From assembly GCF_000756615.1 (NCBI RefSeq), contig NZ_CP009288.1, positions 372,001 through 436,000 on the forward strand: DNA of 64,000 nt, written 5' to 3'. The stretch is from Paenibacillus durus (GTDB lineage: Bacteria > Bacillota > Bacilli > Paenibacillales > Paenibacillaceae). Both the position numbers and the translations under genes were made by a program. The notes beneath the pieces were generated by a model. The model worked only from the letters and a program-made list of their open reading frames with translations, did not search any database and was not told the origin of the DNA. Below, piece after piece: positions 16,821 through 25,137 of the stretch. Every line of letters starts with the position of its first letter. Within the stretch, counting starts at the first letter, position 1.

Positions 16821-17645
16821 TTAACCCCCTCCTTTCCATTGTGGCAAGATCGGTTTAAGAATTGGTAAAGCATCTTTTATTCTATGCAGACGGTCACACA
16901 AATATGCATGTAGCGCGATTTTGTCAGCATCAGTTATTAACCATTCTTCTGGTATAGTTTTAATAATATGCCACAAATCACGATCTGTCATTCCCGACAT
17001 TTTCCCGATTATGTTATCAAACGGGTTATACCCTCTGACATGCGGTACTAATTTTCTGAATATGTATCCGTTTTGAGTAAATGGTTGAAAGTCAGCGCCG
17101 ATTCTAATGTCAAGTTGTTGTGCATCCCAAAGCGCTCCTATTTCAAAAACATGAGAATGATCAATAACAACTATTTTCATTTGCGATTGATCGAACAGGA
17201 GATTCCCGCCGTTGCAGTCTCTGTCATTATTACGGATAAGTTGGTCAAATAGTATGATTTCAGGAACTATGGTCACGTTCAAGGCGCGTTCAAGCATTTT
17301 AGCGTTAGCTATTGGAAAGGTTTTGTTAATCCGTTTCGTTCCAAAATGAACCCCTGGATGAATTTCCCTTTCGCACTCAATATGATCTGCAATTATTTGC
17401 TCATAAAGATTTAGAAAGTCTTTATCAACATTTATTAAAGTAGGAGAGGCCAGAGGAAGTTTAAGCTGATGAGCAATTTTGGCGCAAACATACTCATTGG
17501 CCAAAACCCTTGGACCCTCAGGATTTTGTTGGAACTTTGTGTAATATGTATTTCCATCATCACAAAGAATGATGAACGGCTTAGTTACCCCATTAGTAAC
17601 TGGTTTTATCGGTCTTACCGCATTTACAATTTGCAATTTTGGCAC
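16821..17645 (-). CDS. HipA-like kinase-domain protein
   Basis: A 274-residue protein resembling the stand-alone HipA-like kinase family. Visible elements: an N-terminal nucleotide-binding half (KPFIILCDDGNTYYTKF, RVLANEYVCAKIAHQL), a catalytic-loop-like FDQLIRNNDRDCNGGNLLFD and a metal-binding IVVIDHSHVFE. HipA kinases phosphorylate protein targets (for example glutamyl-tRNA synthetase); the target here is unknown. It lacks the N-terminal HipA subdomain and no HipB-type helix-turn-helix gene is adjacent; instead a DUF3037 gene follows at once. The start is GTG at 17645, or more likely TTG at 17636, which has AGTAGG at proper spacing. AT-rich composition marks it as part of an acquired island. 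Confidence 0.82.
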   Translation of the reverse strand: MPKLQIVNAVRPIKPVTNGVTKPFIILCDDGNTYYTKFQQNPEGPRVLANEYVCAKIAHQLKLPLASPTLINVDKDFLNLYEQIIADHIECEREIHPGVHFGTKRINKTFPIANAKMLERALNVTIVPEIILFDQLIRNNDRDCNGGNLLFDQSQMKIVVIDHSHVFEIGALWDAQQLDIRIGADFQPFTQNGYIFRKLVPHVRGYNPFDNIIGKMSGMTDRDLWHIIKTIPEEWLITDADKIALHAYLCDRLHRIKDALPILKPILPQWKGGG

Positions 17646-17681
17646 CTACTTTTAACGTATGCTTAGAGCTCGTTATTCTTT

Positions 17682-17709
17682 ATTCTAGTAATATATGAAT
17701 ATATTACAA
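17682..17709 (-). promoter_or_regulatory. Kinase-DUF3037 promoter with palindromic operator
   Basis: On the minus strand TTGTAA (17704-17709), a 16-base spacer and TAGAAT (17682-17687) form a promoter. The 20-base stretch 17688-17707 is a palindrome with perfect 9-base arms (gtaatatat / atatattac) around a two-base centre. It fills the whole spacer and overlaps the -35, so a bound dimer would block transcription. Confidence 0.6.
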
Positions 17710-18033
17710 GACAATTTTTTGCAGCAATAGCTTTACGTTAAGCGGAAAATTAAATCATTTAAATTGAAAAGTAGCAGCTTTCGCATACCAGAAAGTACGG
17801 TGCCATTCTGGTAGATTACAACGAAATCAGAAAAAGATGATGGTCATATTTCGAGAGTTCGGAGAAAGCTCTAGGGGTAATGAAGAGCACAAGTGAAGCA
17901 GGAGTTGGTTGAGACACAGGTTGGGTAAAATCATCCGCAAAGAGATAATGGTTTTTAGAACAGCAAGATTCTTTGCGGGGGAGTTTTTTGTATTTTAGAA
18001 TTGAGTCTTCTTACACTTGAGTATTATTGGGCG
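17710..18033. other. Intergenic region, no gene seen
   Basis: About 320 bases of mixed composition between the kinase island and the thi operon. The only structure I see is ccgcaaaga (17935-17943) pairing with tctttgcgg (17970-17978), followed by a T-rich run on the plus strand, a terminator-like element. No frame resembles a protein. It may mark the right edge of the acquired island. Confidence 0.4.
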
Positions 18034-18924
18034 TCAACCCGGATTACCGCCCTTGGCCTGTTCTTCCCGCATCCACCCGGACAGCTGCCGTTTCAGCCGT
18101 AAGAACTCGGGATGCTCCGTCATTTCCTCCCGGCGCGGCCGGGGGAAAGGCACTTCGACCGTATGCAGCAGCGTGCCCGGCCGCCCCGAGAACACATAGA
18201 TGCGGCTGGAGAGCAGCAGCGCTTCTTCAATGCTGTGCGTGATGAACAGCACGGAGCGGCGGTTCTCCTCCCACAGCTCCAGCAGCCAGCGCTGCATCTC
18301 GCTGCGGGTAAGGGCGTCGAGCGCGCTGAACGGCTCGTCCAGGAGCATCAGCTCCTGGGGAGCGAGCAGCGCGCGCAGGAAGGCGGCGCGCTGCTGCATG
18401 CCGCCGGACAGCATATGCGGATACGCCTTCTCGAATCCGCCAAGTCCGGCCTTCGCGAGCCAGCGCCGCGCTTCCTCGCGAGCTTCGCTTCGCGCCGCGC
18501 CCTTCAGCTCGCGGGCAAGAATCACGTTATCCTCGATGCTGCGCCAAGGAAACAGTGCCGGCTGCTGCGGCATGTAGCTCACGCTGCCCCGCTGCCCGGT
18601 AACCGGAGCGCCGTTCATGCGCACGGCGCCCGCATCCGGCTTAACCAGTCCGCCGATGATGTGGAAGAGCGTGCTCTTGCCGCAGCCCGACGGGCCAATG
18701 ATGGATACGAACTCCTGCCGCTTCACCGTCAGCGACACCTGCTCCAGCACCGGAATGCTCAGCCCGCGCCGGGAGAATGATTTGAAGATGCCGGAGACCT
18801 CCAGTGCGGGTGCATCGCGGTCCGGCTCCGGTGATGGCGCGCCGGAAACAGGGGGGTGTCCGCCTCCAGGGGACGGCCCTTCCTCCAAGTCTCCCTCTGA
18901 AGACGAAAAGATCTTACGCGTCAA
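18034..18924 (-). CDS. thiZ: Thiamine/HMP ABC transporter ATP-binding protein
   Basis: ATPase of a pyrimidine/thiamine-precursor importer, 296 residues. Walker A GPSGCGKST, Q-loop MPQQPALFPW, signature LSGGMQQRAAFLRAL, Walker B LMLLDEPFSALD and the switch His in FITHSIEEALLLSSRI are all present; the layout matches the nitrate/taurine/HMP branch. It has an extra, Pro/Gly/Glu-rich N-terminal 35 residues before ALEVSGIFKSF. TTG at 18924 is chosen because AAGGAGG lies nine bases before it; the longer frame from 18957 has no ribosome site. It is the last gene of a four-gene operon behind a TPP riboswitch, which supports the substrate class. Confidence 0.9.
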   Translation of the reverse strand: MTRKIFSSSEGDLEEGPSPGGGHPPVSGAPSPEPDRDAPALEVSGIFKSFSRRGLSIPVLEQVSLTVKRQEFVSIIGPSGCGKSTLFHIIGGLVKPDAGAVRMNGAPVTGQRGSVSYMPQQPALFPWRSIEDNVILARELKGAARSEAREEARRWLAKAGLGGFEKAYPHMLSGGMQQRAAFLRALLAPQELMLLDEPFSALDALTRSEMQRWLLELWEENRRSVLFITHSIEEALLLSSRIYVFSGRPGTLLHTVEVPFPRPRREEMTEHPEFLRLKRQLSGWMREEQAKGGNPG

Positions 18925-18991
18925 CTTCAGCAGCCTCCTTCTATAACTCTTTTTCATACAGCTTGTCTATACACGTTCTGTGCGACCGTTT

Positions 18992-19753
18992 CTATGCGTC
19001 CCGCCGCGGCTTCCAGCGGACCAGCCATTTCTCCAGCAGGACAACGGCGGCGAATAGCAAGAGGCTCAGCAGCACGCTTAGAATAATGGCGACGAACATC
19101 CGGTCTGTACGGTACGCCGATTTCTGTATCTGCATATAGTAGCCAAGCCCGTTGTTTCCGCCGATCAGCTCCGCCACCACGGCGCCCGTTACAGCGTAGG
19201 CGGCGGATATTTTAATGCCGGAGAACAGGGAGGGCAGCGCATGGGGCAGCTCCAGCTTGGTGAAGATTTGCCGCCTCGTGGCGCCCGCCATCTTCATGAA
19301 TTGAAGCATCATGCGGTCGGTCTGGGCCAGCCCGCCCATGCCCGCGACGGCCACGGGGAAGAAGCACACGAGAACAATGAGAATAATCTTCGGCAGCTGG
19401 CCGAAGCCGAACCAGATCACCAGCAGCGGACCCAGCGCGATAACCGGCACGTTCTGGCTTAAGATCAGCAGCGGGTAGAGCGCGCGCGCCGTCCAGGGCA
19501 CAATATGCAGAAGTACGGCGCAGATCAGGCCCGCAGCCACGCCGAGCGGAAAGCCGATCATCGTCAGCCGCAGCGTCGCCAGCGTATGCCCTTTAAGGGA
19601 TGAGGCGCTGGCAATGCCTTCCCGCCAAATGTCCGTGGGAGCGGGCAGCATCCATTTTTCCACATGGAACCAGGAGACCGACACCTGCCACAGCGCCAAA
19701 AACAAGATGACCGCCACAAGGGGCGGCCAGATTTGTCTCCACCTGGAACTCAC
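18992..19753 (-). CDS. thiX: Thiamine/HMP ABC transporter permease
   Basis: A 253-residue permease with about six helices and the binding-protein-dependent transport loop (MKMAGATRRQIFTKLELPHALPSLF region) that contacts the ATPase. The hydrophobic start PLVAVILFLALWQVSV and the segment LGPLLVIWFGFGQLPKI are typical of the SsuC/TauC/ThiX branch. GTG at 19753 overlaps the stop of the thiamine-binding gene by four bases, so translation is coupled. With ThiY and ThiZ it would import HMP or a thiamine precursor. Assignment to HMP rather than a sulfonate rests on the upstream TPP riboswitch. Confidence 0.9.
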   Translation of the reverse strand: MSSRWRQIWPPLVAVILFLALWQVSVSWFHVEKWMLPAPTDIWREGIASASSLKGHTLATLRLTMIGFPLGVAAGLICAVLLHIVPWTARALYPLLILSQNVPVIALGPLLVIWFGFGQLPKIILIVLVCFFPVAVAGMGGLAQTDRMMLQFMKMAGATRRQIFTKLELPHALPSLFSGIKISAAYAVTGAVVAELIGGNNGLGYYMQIQKSAYRTDRMFVAIILSVLLSLLLFAAVVLLEKWLVRWKPRRDA

Positions 19754-20043
19754 GGGCGGTATTTCTCCGTCAGCTTGTCCATGCTGATTCCGCCCGGGTT
19801 ATGGGCGATCTTGACTTGCGAGATGACGCTCGGGCAGCCCGCTTCGATCAGCGCCTCCTGCATCTCCCGGACAATTTCGAGCAGGTCGGCGAGTTCGCCC
19901 TCCATCGTCGTCTCCAGCGCATTGACCTGATGCTTCACGCCGGAGCGCTGAATGACCTCAATCGCCTTGTCCACATAAGGAATTACATCTTCGCCTCCCG
20001 GCGTTTTCGGAATCACCTGAATGCTCAGCAGCGTACTTGCCAT
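19750..20043 (-). CDS. Thiamine-binding protein (MTH1187/YkoF-type domain)
   Basis: A 97-residue protein of the small cytoplasmic family that folds as a ferredoxin-like dimer and binds thiamine or its precursors (IQVIPKTPGG, YVDKAIEVIQRSGVKHQVN, ALETTMEGELADLLEIVREM). Its place inside a TPP-riboswitch operon between the binding lipoprotein and the permease fits a role in trapping or sensing the imported compound. ATG at 20043 follows AAAGGATGATAGGGA. It overlaps the permease start by four bases. Biochemical function in such operons is not settled. Confidence 0.88.
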   Translation of the reverse strand: MASTLLSIQVIPKTPGGEDVIPYVDKAIEVIQRSGVKHQVNALETTMEGELADLLEIVREMQEALIEAGCPSVISQVKIAHNPGGISMDKLTEKYRP

Positions 20044-20108
20044 TCCCTATCATCCTTTCATGTCATTAATTGTGAACCCCGTGAATCAAGATTTTAATTC
20101 TATTAAAC

Positions 20109-21176
20109 TTACTGCCCGTCCGGCAAAAACTCATTCGTGAACGCCTTATCGGCCGCAAGCGGCTTGTCCAGCAGCTTCAGTCCGTACATCCAGTCGGCGT
20201 AATTTTTCCATACTTCGGTCTTCTGCTCGCCCCACCGTGCGGCGTCGTCCTTGTATTTCGGGCTGAGCCATTCCTGGCTGGCCTGAACGAGCTTCGCGTC
20301 AAGATCGGGAACCGCCTTGATCAGAATATCCGCAGCCTCTTTCGGATGGTCGATCGCATATTGATAACCCTTGGACGTCGCCTTCAAAAAGGCTTTGACC
20401 ACCTCTGGATTCTCGGCGATTTCCTTCTCGCTCGTCGTCAGCACCGGCGTATAGTAATCGAGCTGCGGCGCGTAATCCTTCAAATAGAGCATATCCAGTG
20501 GCTCGCCGCGCAGCTTCGCTTCAATACCGGTCCAGGCGTAGAAAATCCAGGCAAAGTCAATGTCACGCTTAACGGCCGTAAAATAATCGGCTTCCCCGAT
20601 CGTCACCTGCTTGACCTTCTTCACGTCGCCGCCGACCGGGTCCATAATGGCCTTCATGGAAGCTTCTTCGACCGGTGATCCCCAGCCGCCGTATGTTTTG
20701 CCTTCAAAATCCTTCGGCGACTTGATGCCCCGGTCAACCGGAGCCGCGAAGCCGGACGTGTTATGCTGGATAATCGCCGCGATGGATACGAGCGGAACAC
20801 CCTGAATGCGCGCCATCGTCAGAGAGTCCTGTGCACCGACGCCAAAGGCGGCTTCTCCCGAAGTGACCATCGTATCCGCGCCCGCCGCTCCCGGCTGCAC
20901 AATATCGACGTCAAGGCCCTCCTCCGAATAGTAGCCGAGCTCTTTGGCGACATACAGTCCGGTGTGATTCGTGTTCGGCGTCCAGTCGAGCGCGACCTTT
21001 ACCGGCGTCGCCGCTTTGGGCGAGCTTTCGGCGGAAGCGGAAGCCCCCGGCGATGCGGAAGCAGGGGTTCCCTGAGCGCCGCCGGCATTTCCTCCCGAAT
21101 TATTGCCGCCGCATCCCGCCGCCGTCAGTATGAACAGGCAGGTCAGGGACAGTGTTAACCATTTTTTTACTCCCAT
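20109..21176 (-). CDS. thiY: Thiamine-precursor (HMP) binding lipoprotein
   Basis: Substrate-binding protein of the NMT1/THI5-like family, 355 residues. It begins with a lipoprotein signal (WLTLSLTCLFILTAAGCGG; Cys is the lipidation site), then a Gly/Ser/Ala-rich linker and the ligand-binding domain (KVALDWTPNTNHTGLYVAKE, GAQDSLTMARIQGVPLVSIA, GWGSPVEEASMKAIM). THI5-like proteins bind pyrimidine precursors such as formylamino-HMP. ATG is preceded by AAAGGAGAG. It is the first gene after a TPP riboswitch and terminator, so it is made when TPP is scarce. The exact ligand is inferred from family and regulation. Confidence 0.92.
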   Translation of the reverse strand: MGVKKWLTLSLTCLFILTAAGCGGNNSGGNAGGAQGTPASASPGASASAESSPKAATPVKVALDWTPNTNHTGLYVAKELGYYSEEGLDVDIVQPGAAGADTMVTSGEAAFGVGAQDSLTMARIQGVPLVSIAAIIQHNTSGFAAPVDRGIKSPKDFEGKTYGGWGSPVEEASMKAIMDPVGGDVKKVKQVTIGEADYFTAVKRDIDFAWIFYAWTGIEAKLRGEPLDMLYLKDYAPQLDYYTPVLTTSEKEIAENPEVVKAFLKATSKGYQYAIDHPKEAADILIKAVPDLDAKLVQASQEWLSPKYKDDAARWGEQKTEVWKNYADWMYGLKLLDKPLAADKAFTNEFLPDGQ

Positions 21177-21314
21177 TATATCGTCTCTCCTTTGTCTTGC
21201 CGCCCCGAAGCCCGATGCCGGAAACGGCAGGTGTTCCCGTCTTCATTAAAGCTTACCCGCAAATCACGAAGCCGCTTGGCGGACCACGGGAGTTTGCGCA
21301 AATCTGAAAAAGCC

Positions 21315-21343
21315 AAAAAAGCGCCCCTGAACATTCGGGACGC
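21315..21343 (-). terminator. Riboswitch-controlled terminator
   Basis: On the minus strand gcgtccc and ggggcgc pair around a nine-base loop and are followed by TTTTTT. It lies about 45 bases downstream of the TPP aptamer and 140 bases before thiY, so TPP binding probably favours its formation and stops transcription. Confidence 0.8.
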
Positions 21344-21389
21344 GGCGGAGTGCATGACGGCGGCAGTCCTTCAGGACCACGCGCTTAAG

Positions 21390-21480
21390 GCTTTCCTACG
21401 CTGGCATTATCCAGATCAGGTATAAGGGTCAGTATCTTGCGGGATACACTCTCAGCCGGCCGTAATTCCAGCACCCCAAG
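21390..21480 (-). ncRNA. TPP (thi-box) riboswitch
   Basis: The minus strand reads GGGGTGCTGGAATTACGG, GGCTGAGAGTGTATCCC, ACTGACCCTTATACCTGATC and TGGATAATGCCAGCGTAGG in order. These are the conserved thi-box blocks, including CUGAGA (pyrimidine pocket) and ACCUGAUCUGGAUAAUGCCAGCGUAGG split as above (pyrophosphate arm). The element binds thiamine diphosphate and here precedes a transport operon. Confidence 0.97.
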
Positions 21481-21520
21481 GTTTATGAAGTTTCGGGTAT
21501 TCTTTGCTGTTTACGCTGTA

Positions 21521-21550
21521 ATTATAGACGCAAGGCTCTGAAGTTGTCCA
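21521..21550 (-). promoter_or_regulatory. Promoter of the thi operon
   Basis: On the minus strand TGGACA (21545-21550), an 18-base spacer and TATAAT (21521-21526) lie about 40 bases before the TPP aptamer. Confidence 0.65.
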
Positions 21551-21763
21551 GTGCCCCGGCCCATCCTGAAGCCGTCATTTATAATACCGTTGTCCATGCA
21601 GCAGGGAACAGTGAATGGCAGAAGCATCGGTGCGAAGGATTAGAGAAAAGCGCAGCTTTTGCCGGGAAATAATCTGGGAAATTAAAAAATCGGGATTTGG
21701 AAAAAAATTACGCGAAATGTGGCGGTTATTTGGGGTGAATTTCCGTCTTTTCCAGAAAAACAT

Positions 21764-21772
21764 GCTATAATG
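21764..21772 (+). promoter_or_regulatory. Extended -10 promoter of the EAL gene
   Basis: TGCTATAAT at 21764-21772 is an extended -10 element 44 bases before the ATG. No good -35 is in register, as is common for extended -10 promoters. Confidence 0.5.
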
Positions 21773-21815
21773 ACCTCAGGTTGCTGCATTTTTGTAGGCC
21801 CAAAGGAGGGTGTTC

Positions 21816-22859
21816 ATGAACTGTATTCATTGTTCCCCTATTGAACCCATTGAAGACAAGGGAATCCTAAAAATTCGGCGCGCATCTCCCTCACTTGCAT
21901 CCGCTGTTCAAGCGTCCGGTTTTAAAATTAAATCTTATCAGGAAGAAGTATGCGAGATTTCTTACAGCACCCGGGAACAGCTGCTGAATGTGATGAAACT
22001 GATCGAATCCGCGAAGGAAGCGGCGCTTCTGACCATATCCATAATCGGAACAGAACCTCCAAGCGAGTTGGAACGGTGGATGTCGCTCTCCCAGCTTCAG
22101 GTCCGCTTTAGCAATCATTCACTCATCGATATTATCGCCAATAAAGAATTTTGCAGTTATTTGCAGCCGATTGTCGATTCTTCCGAGCGGATTGTCGGCT
22201 TTGAGTTTTTGCTGCGGCCGCTGCCGCAAGGTACTCCGTTTCAGCCGCATATCCTTTTTGAGGTGGCAAGAGAAAGCGGATTTCATTCCTTTCTGGACCG
22301 GGCCGCGCGCATTTCCGCCATTGAAGCCAGCGCCAGGCTGCTGCCTCACGGAATTAAACGGTTCATCAATTTTCTGCCCTCTTCCATTTACGATCCCGAG
22401 TACTGTCTGACCCATACGTTTGAGGCGATTCAGCAGCAGGGCCTGAGACCGGAGGATTTTGTGCTTGAGGTGGTGGAAACGGAGGAAATCGGCGATATTT
22501 CGCATCTCACCCATATTTTTGCCGAGTGCCGCAGCCATGGCATTCTTGTTGCGCTTGACGATGTCGGCGCGGGCTACTCTACGGTAGAGGTGATGTCCAG
22601 CCTGCAGCCGGATTATGTGAAGATTGACCGGGGGCTGATCAGCTTTTGCGATCAGGATGCAAGCAAGCAGAAGGCCGTTAAGGAGATTATGGAGCGGGCC
22701 GGAGAGTTTGGCGGTAAAGTGCTGGCCGAAGGAATCGAGCGGCGGGAGGAATTTCAGTTCTGCCGGGAGCTCGGTATTCATTTGGCTCAGGGCTATCTGT
22801 TTGGCAAGCCAGCTCCGACTCCGCCGATCCATTTTCTGCATGCAGCCAGGATAAGTTAA
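21816..22859 (+). CDS. EAL-domain c-di-GMP phosphodiesterase
   Basis: A 347-residue protein with an N-terminal region of about 100 residues of unknown role and a C-terminal EAL domain, the class that hydrolyses c-di-GMP to pGpG. The signature reads EFLLR in place of EALLR, with the metal-binding Glu kept; other catalytic positions are present: INFLPSS, LEVVETEE, LDDVGAGYS, VKIDRGLI, LAEGIE and AQGYLFGKP. Activity is therefore likely. No membrane helix is seen. ATG at 21816 has AAAGGAGGG five bases upstream (a GTG two codons earlier overlaps it). It stands alone, between the thi operon and a two-component system. Confidence 0.93.
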   Translation: MNCIHCSPIEPIEDKGILKIRRASPSLASAVQASGFKIKSYQEEVCEISYSTREQLLNVMKLIESAKEAALLTISIIGTEPPSELERWMSLSQLQVRFSNHSLIDIIANKEFCSYLQPIVDSSERIVGFEFLLRPLPQGTPFQPHILFEVARESGFHSFLDRAARISAIEASARLLPHGIKRFINFLPSSIYDPEYCLTHTFEAIQQQGLRPEDFVLEVVETEEIGDISHLTHIFAECRSHGILVALDDVGAGYSTVEVMSSLQPDYVKIDRGLISFCDQDASKQKAVKEIMERAGEFGGKVLAEGIERREEFQFCRELGIHLAQGYLFGKPAPTPPIHFLHAARIS

Positions 22860-22939
22860 TATAGAATAATAACGCCTTCCCGCGCCGGAGCCGTTTGATT
22901 AAGTCCGGCCGGTACGAGGCATAAGGAGGGGGTGCTGCC

Positions 22940-23614
22940 ATGAGCGGCACTTTGCTGTATATCGAGGATGATCGGCAAATTGCCGGCCCCGTTGCCCGAG
23001 ACCTGAAGGACCGCGGCTATGCCGTCCGTTGGCTGCAGACGGGAGAGCGGGCCGTGGAAGAGGCGGAAGGATGCCAACTGGTTATTCTGGATGTCATGCT
23101 GCCGGGATTGGACGGATTCACCGTGGGCCAGCGGCTAAAGAAGGTTTTTCCTGACATTCCCATCCTGATGCTCTCAGCGAGAACGTCCATTGACGACAAG
23201 CTCCAGGGTCTGGGGTTCGCCGACGACTATTTAACCAAACCGTTTCATCCGGATGAGCTGGCCGCGAGAATCGGGGTTTTGCTGCGCCGTGCGGGCAGTG
23301 TGTCATCTTCGCCGCTAACTCTTGGGCATCTGACCGTCTATGAAGAGGAGAACCGGATTGTTCAGGCGGAGAGCGGGGAGGAAATACCGCTGACGGGCAA
23401 GCAGTTTCAGATTTTCTTTTACCTCTTGCGCCATCTCGGCCAGATTATGACCAAGGAGCAAATTTATGAAGCGGTCTGGGGTGAGCCCTATATGGAAGGG
23501 GACAAGACCCTGATGGTACATATCCGTTATTTGCGCGAAAAGCTGGAGAAGGACCCGGGAGCGCCGGAAATTATTGAGACCGTCCGGGGCATCGGATACA
23601 GGGTCAAGGCATGA
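22940..23614 (+). CDS. OmpR-family response regulator
   Basis: A 224-residue two-component regulator: receiver domain with the phospho-acceptor D51 (VILDVMLPG), acidic pocket ED/D near residues 9-11, Lys in YLTKPF, then a winged-helix DNA-binding domain (LTGKQFQIFFYLLRHLGQIM, LMVHIRYLREKLEKD, VRGIGYRVKA). It overlaps the sensor-kinase gene by four bases and is followed by an ABC exporter of the lantibiotic/bacitracin type. Such sets usually detect and remove cell-wall-active peptides. The -35-distal direct repeat before the ABC genes (25060-25076) is its likely site. Confidence 0.94.
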   Translation: MSGTLLYIEDDRQIAGPVARDLKDRGYAVRWLQTGERAVEEAEGCQLVILDVMLPGLDGFTVGQRLKKVFPDIPILMLSARTSIDDKLQGLGFADDYLTKPFHPDELAARIGVLLRRAGSVSSSPLTLGHLTVYEEENRIVQAESGEEIPLTGKQFQIFFYLLRHLGQIMTKEQIYEAVWGEPYMEGDKTLMVHIRYLREKLEKDPGAPEIIETVRGIGYRVKA

Positions 23615-25074
23615 TAAAAAAGAACAGAACCCGAGGGCGTCTTCCTGGATTCCGCAGGTCACTAATGTCACGGTATCTGCTGATTATCGCGGCCGCCGTA
23701 ATGTTCTTGCCCGTTATCATTTCTCTTAATATCATCTTTGTTTCCCTTTCCAGCAACTGGATTGAGCTACGGATGGATGACAGAACAAAGTCCGAGCTGG
23801 CGCTCTACTCCAGCACTTCCAATTTGGAGAACAGCTGGCATGAAGCGGCTCGTCTGCTGGCGGGCAAGTCTCCCCGGGAGATTGACACGCGCATAAGGGA
23901 ACTAAGCGGGAGTTACAAGTACGCTTCTATGTTCTGGGTGGACGGAAGCGGGGTTACCCGGCTGTCGCTCCCTGCGCAGAAGAAGGCGCGAGGGAGCGCC
24001 TCCGACAAGGAGACCTCCGTCCCGGAGACATGGACGGTTTCTTCGTCGATCACTTTTATGAAAGAAAGCATCAACCGTGATCCGCTGACTATTGTCGCTT
24101 TTATCGGCGACCGTTCCGATGCCGGTGAAGGCTTCATGGTCATGACGGTTCCGAGGTCCGTGCTGCGGAGAGACATAAGCAGTTTTCCGACTTTGGGGTA
24201 TGTTGCGGTGCTGCTCGTCCTGTTCATCGGGTTCGCGGCGGTATCCTGGCTGTTCTTCGCCAGAATCCGCAGGCGGCTGCTGCGGCTGCAGACCGCGATG
24301 ACCCTTGACGGTAGGGACGGCCTCCCGGCAGCAATTCCCAAGGGCAAGCCCGATGAGGTGGGTCTGCTGGAAGAGGCGTTCAATACGATGGTTGCGGAGC
24401 TTAAGGACAGCCGGCGCAGAGAGTGGGAGGAAGAGGAGCTGCGCAAGCGGCTGATCGCCGATCTGTCCCATGATCTGCGCACACCGCTTACGGTTGTGCG
24501 CAGTCATTTGTTCGAGGTCGGCAAGGAACCGCTGTCCTTGCAGGGAAGAGAATCGCTCAATCTGATGGATGAGCGCATCGCCGACCTTGGCGTTCTGATC
24601 GACAACCTGCTGAGTTATAATCTGCTGGCAAGCGGCAGGGTGAAGCTGTCGCCGGAGCGCAAGGATATTCTCAGGCTGCTGCGGGAAAACGCCGCAGCGT
24701 GGTACCCGATATGGACCAAGGAAGGCATGGAGGTAGACATTGAACTGGAGGACGAACCCTTATACTGGGAGGTCGATGAGATCTGGTTCAAGCGTGTGCT
24801 GGACAATCTGCATCAGAACATCATGCGCCATGCCAAGGACGGTGGTTACGTCGGGATTGCCGCCGAGGACCGCAGCGGCACACGCACTGTCGTCATCCGC
24901 GACCGCGGACGGGGCATGGGCGAAGATTCTCCGGTGAAAGGAGCGGGTCTCGGACTCGCCATAGTCGATATGCTGCTGTCCCGCATGGGGCTTGCGTGGA
25001 CGGCGGACAGCACTCCGGACGGCACCTCGGTCTTCATTTTTCCGAAAGAGCGGAATAATTTAAACGAAACTTAA
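23611..25074 (+). CDS. Sensor histidine kinase
   Basis: A 487-residue membrane kinase: a helix at about 20-48, an extracytoplasmic region of about 150 residues, a second helix (YVAVLLVLFIGFAAVSWLFF), a HAMP-like linker, the dimerisation box LSHDLRTPLT with phospho-acceptor H287, and an ATPase domain (N-box DNLHQNIMRHAK, G1 DRGRGMGE, G2 GAGLGLAIV). All catalytic elements are present. It overlaps the response regulator by four bases. The large outer domain differs from the small BceS-type sensors, so it may sense its ligand directly. The ligand is unknown. Confidence 0.93.
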   Translation: MIKKNRTRGRLPGFRRSLMSRYLLIIAAAVMFLPVIISLNIIFVSLSSNWIELRMDDRTKSELALYSSTSNLENSWHEAARLLAGKSPREIDTRIRELSGSYKYASMFWVDGSGVTRLSLPAQKKARGSASDKETSVPETWTVSSSITFMKESINRDPLTIVAFIGDRSDAGEGFMVMTVPRSVLRRDISSFPTLGYVAVLLVLFIGFAAVSWLFFARIRRRLLRLQTAMTLDGRDGLPAAIPKGKPDEVGLLEEAFNTMVAELKDSRRREWEEEELRKRLIADLSHDLRTPLTVVRSHLFEVGKEPLSLQGRESLNLMDERIADLGVLIDNLLSYNLLASGRVKLSPERKDILRLLRENAAAWYPIWTKEGMEVDIELEDEPLYWEVDEIWFKRVLDNLHQNIMRHAKDGGYVGIAAEDRSGTRTVVIRDRGRGMGEDSPVKGAGLGLAIVDMLLSRMGLAWTADSTPDGTSVFIFPKERNNLNET

Positions 25075-25076
25075 AC
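25060..25076 (+). promoter_or_regulatory. Possible response-regulator site before the ABC operon
   Basis: TTAAAC occurs at 25060-25065 and again at 25071-25076, 11 bases apart (one helical turn), with a weaker TTTAAC at 25093. Direct repeats at this spacing upstream of a TATGCT -10 (25109-25114) are typical of OmpR-family activator sites. The first copy overlaps the end of the kinase gene. Confidence 0.45.
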
Positions 25077-25137
25077 TTCGCGGGCAGTCTTCTTTAACCT
25101 TGGGGCGGTATGCTGGTTACCGAGGTGAAGAATTGAC

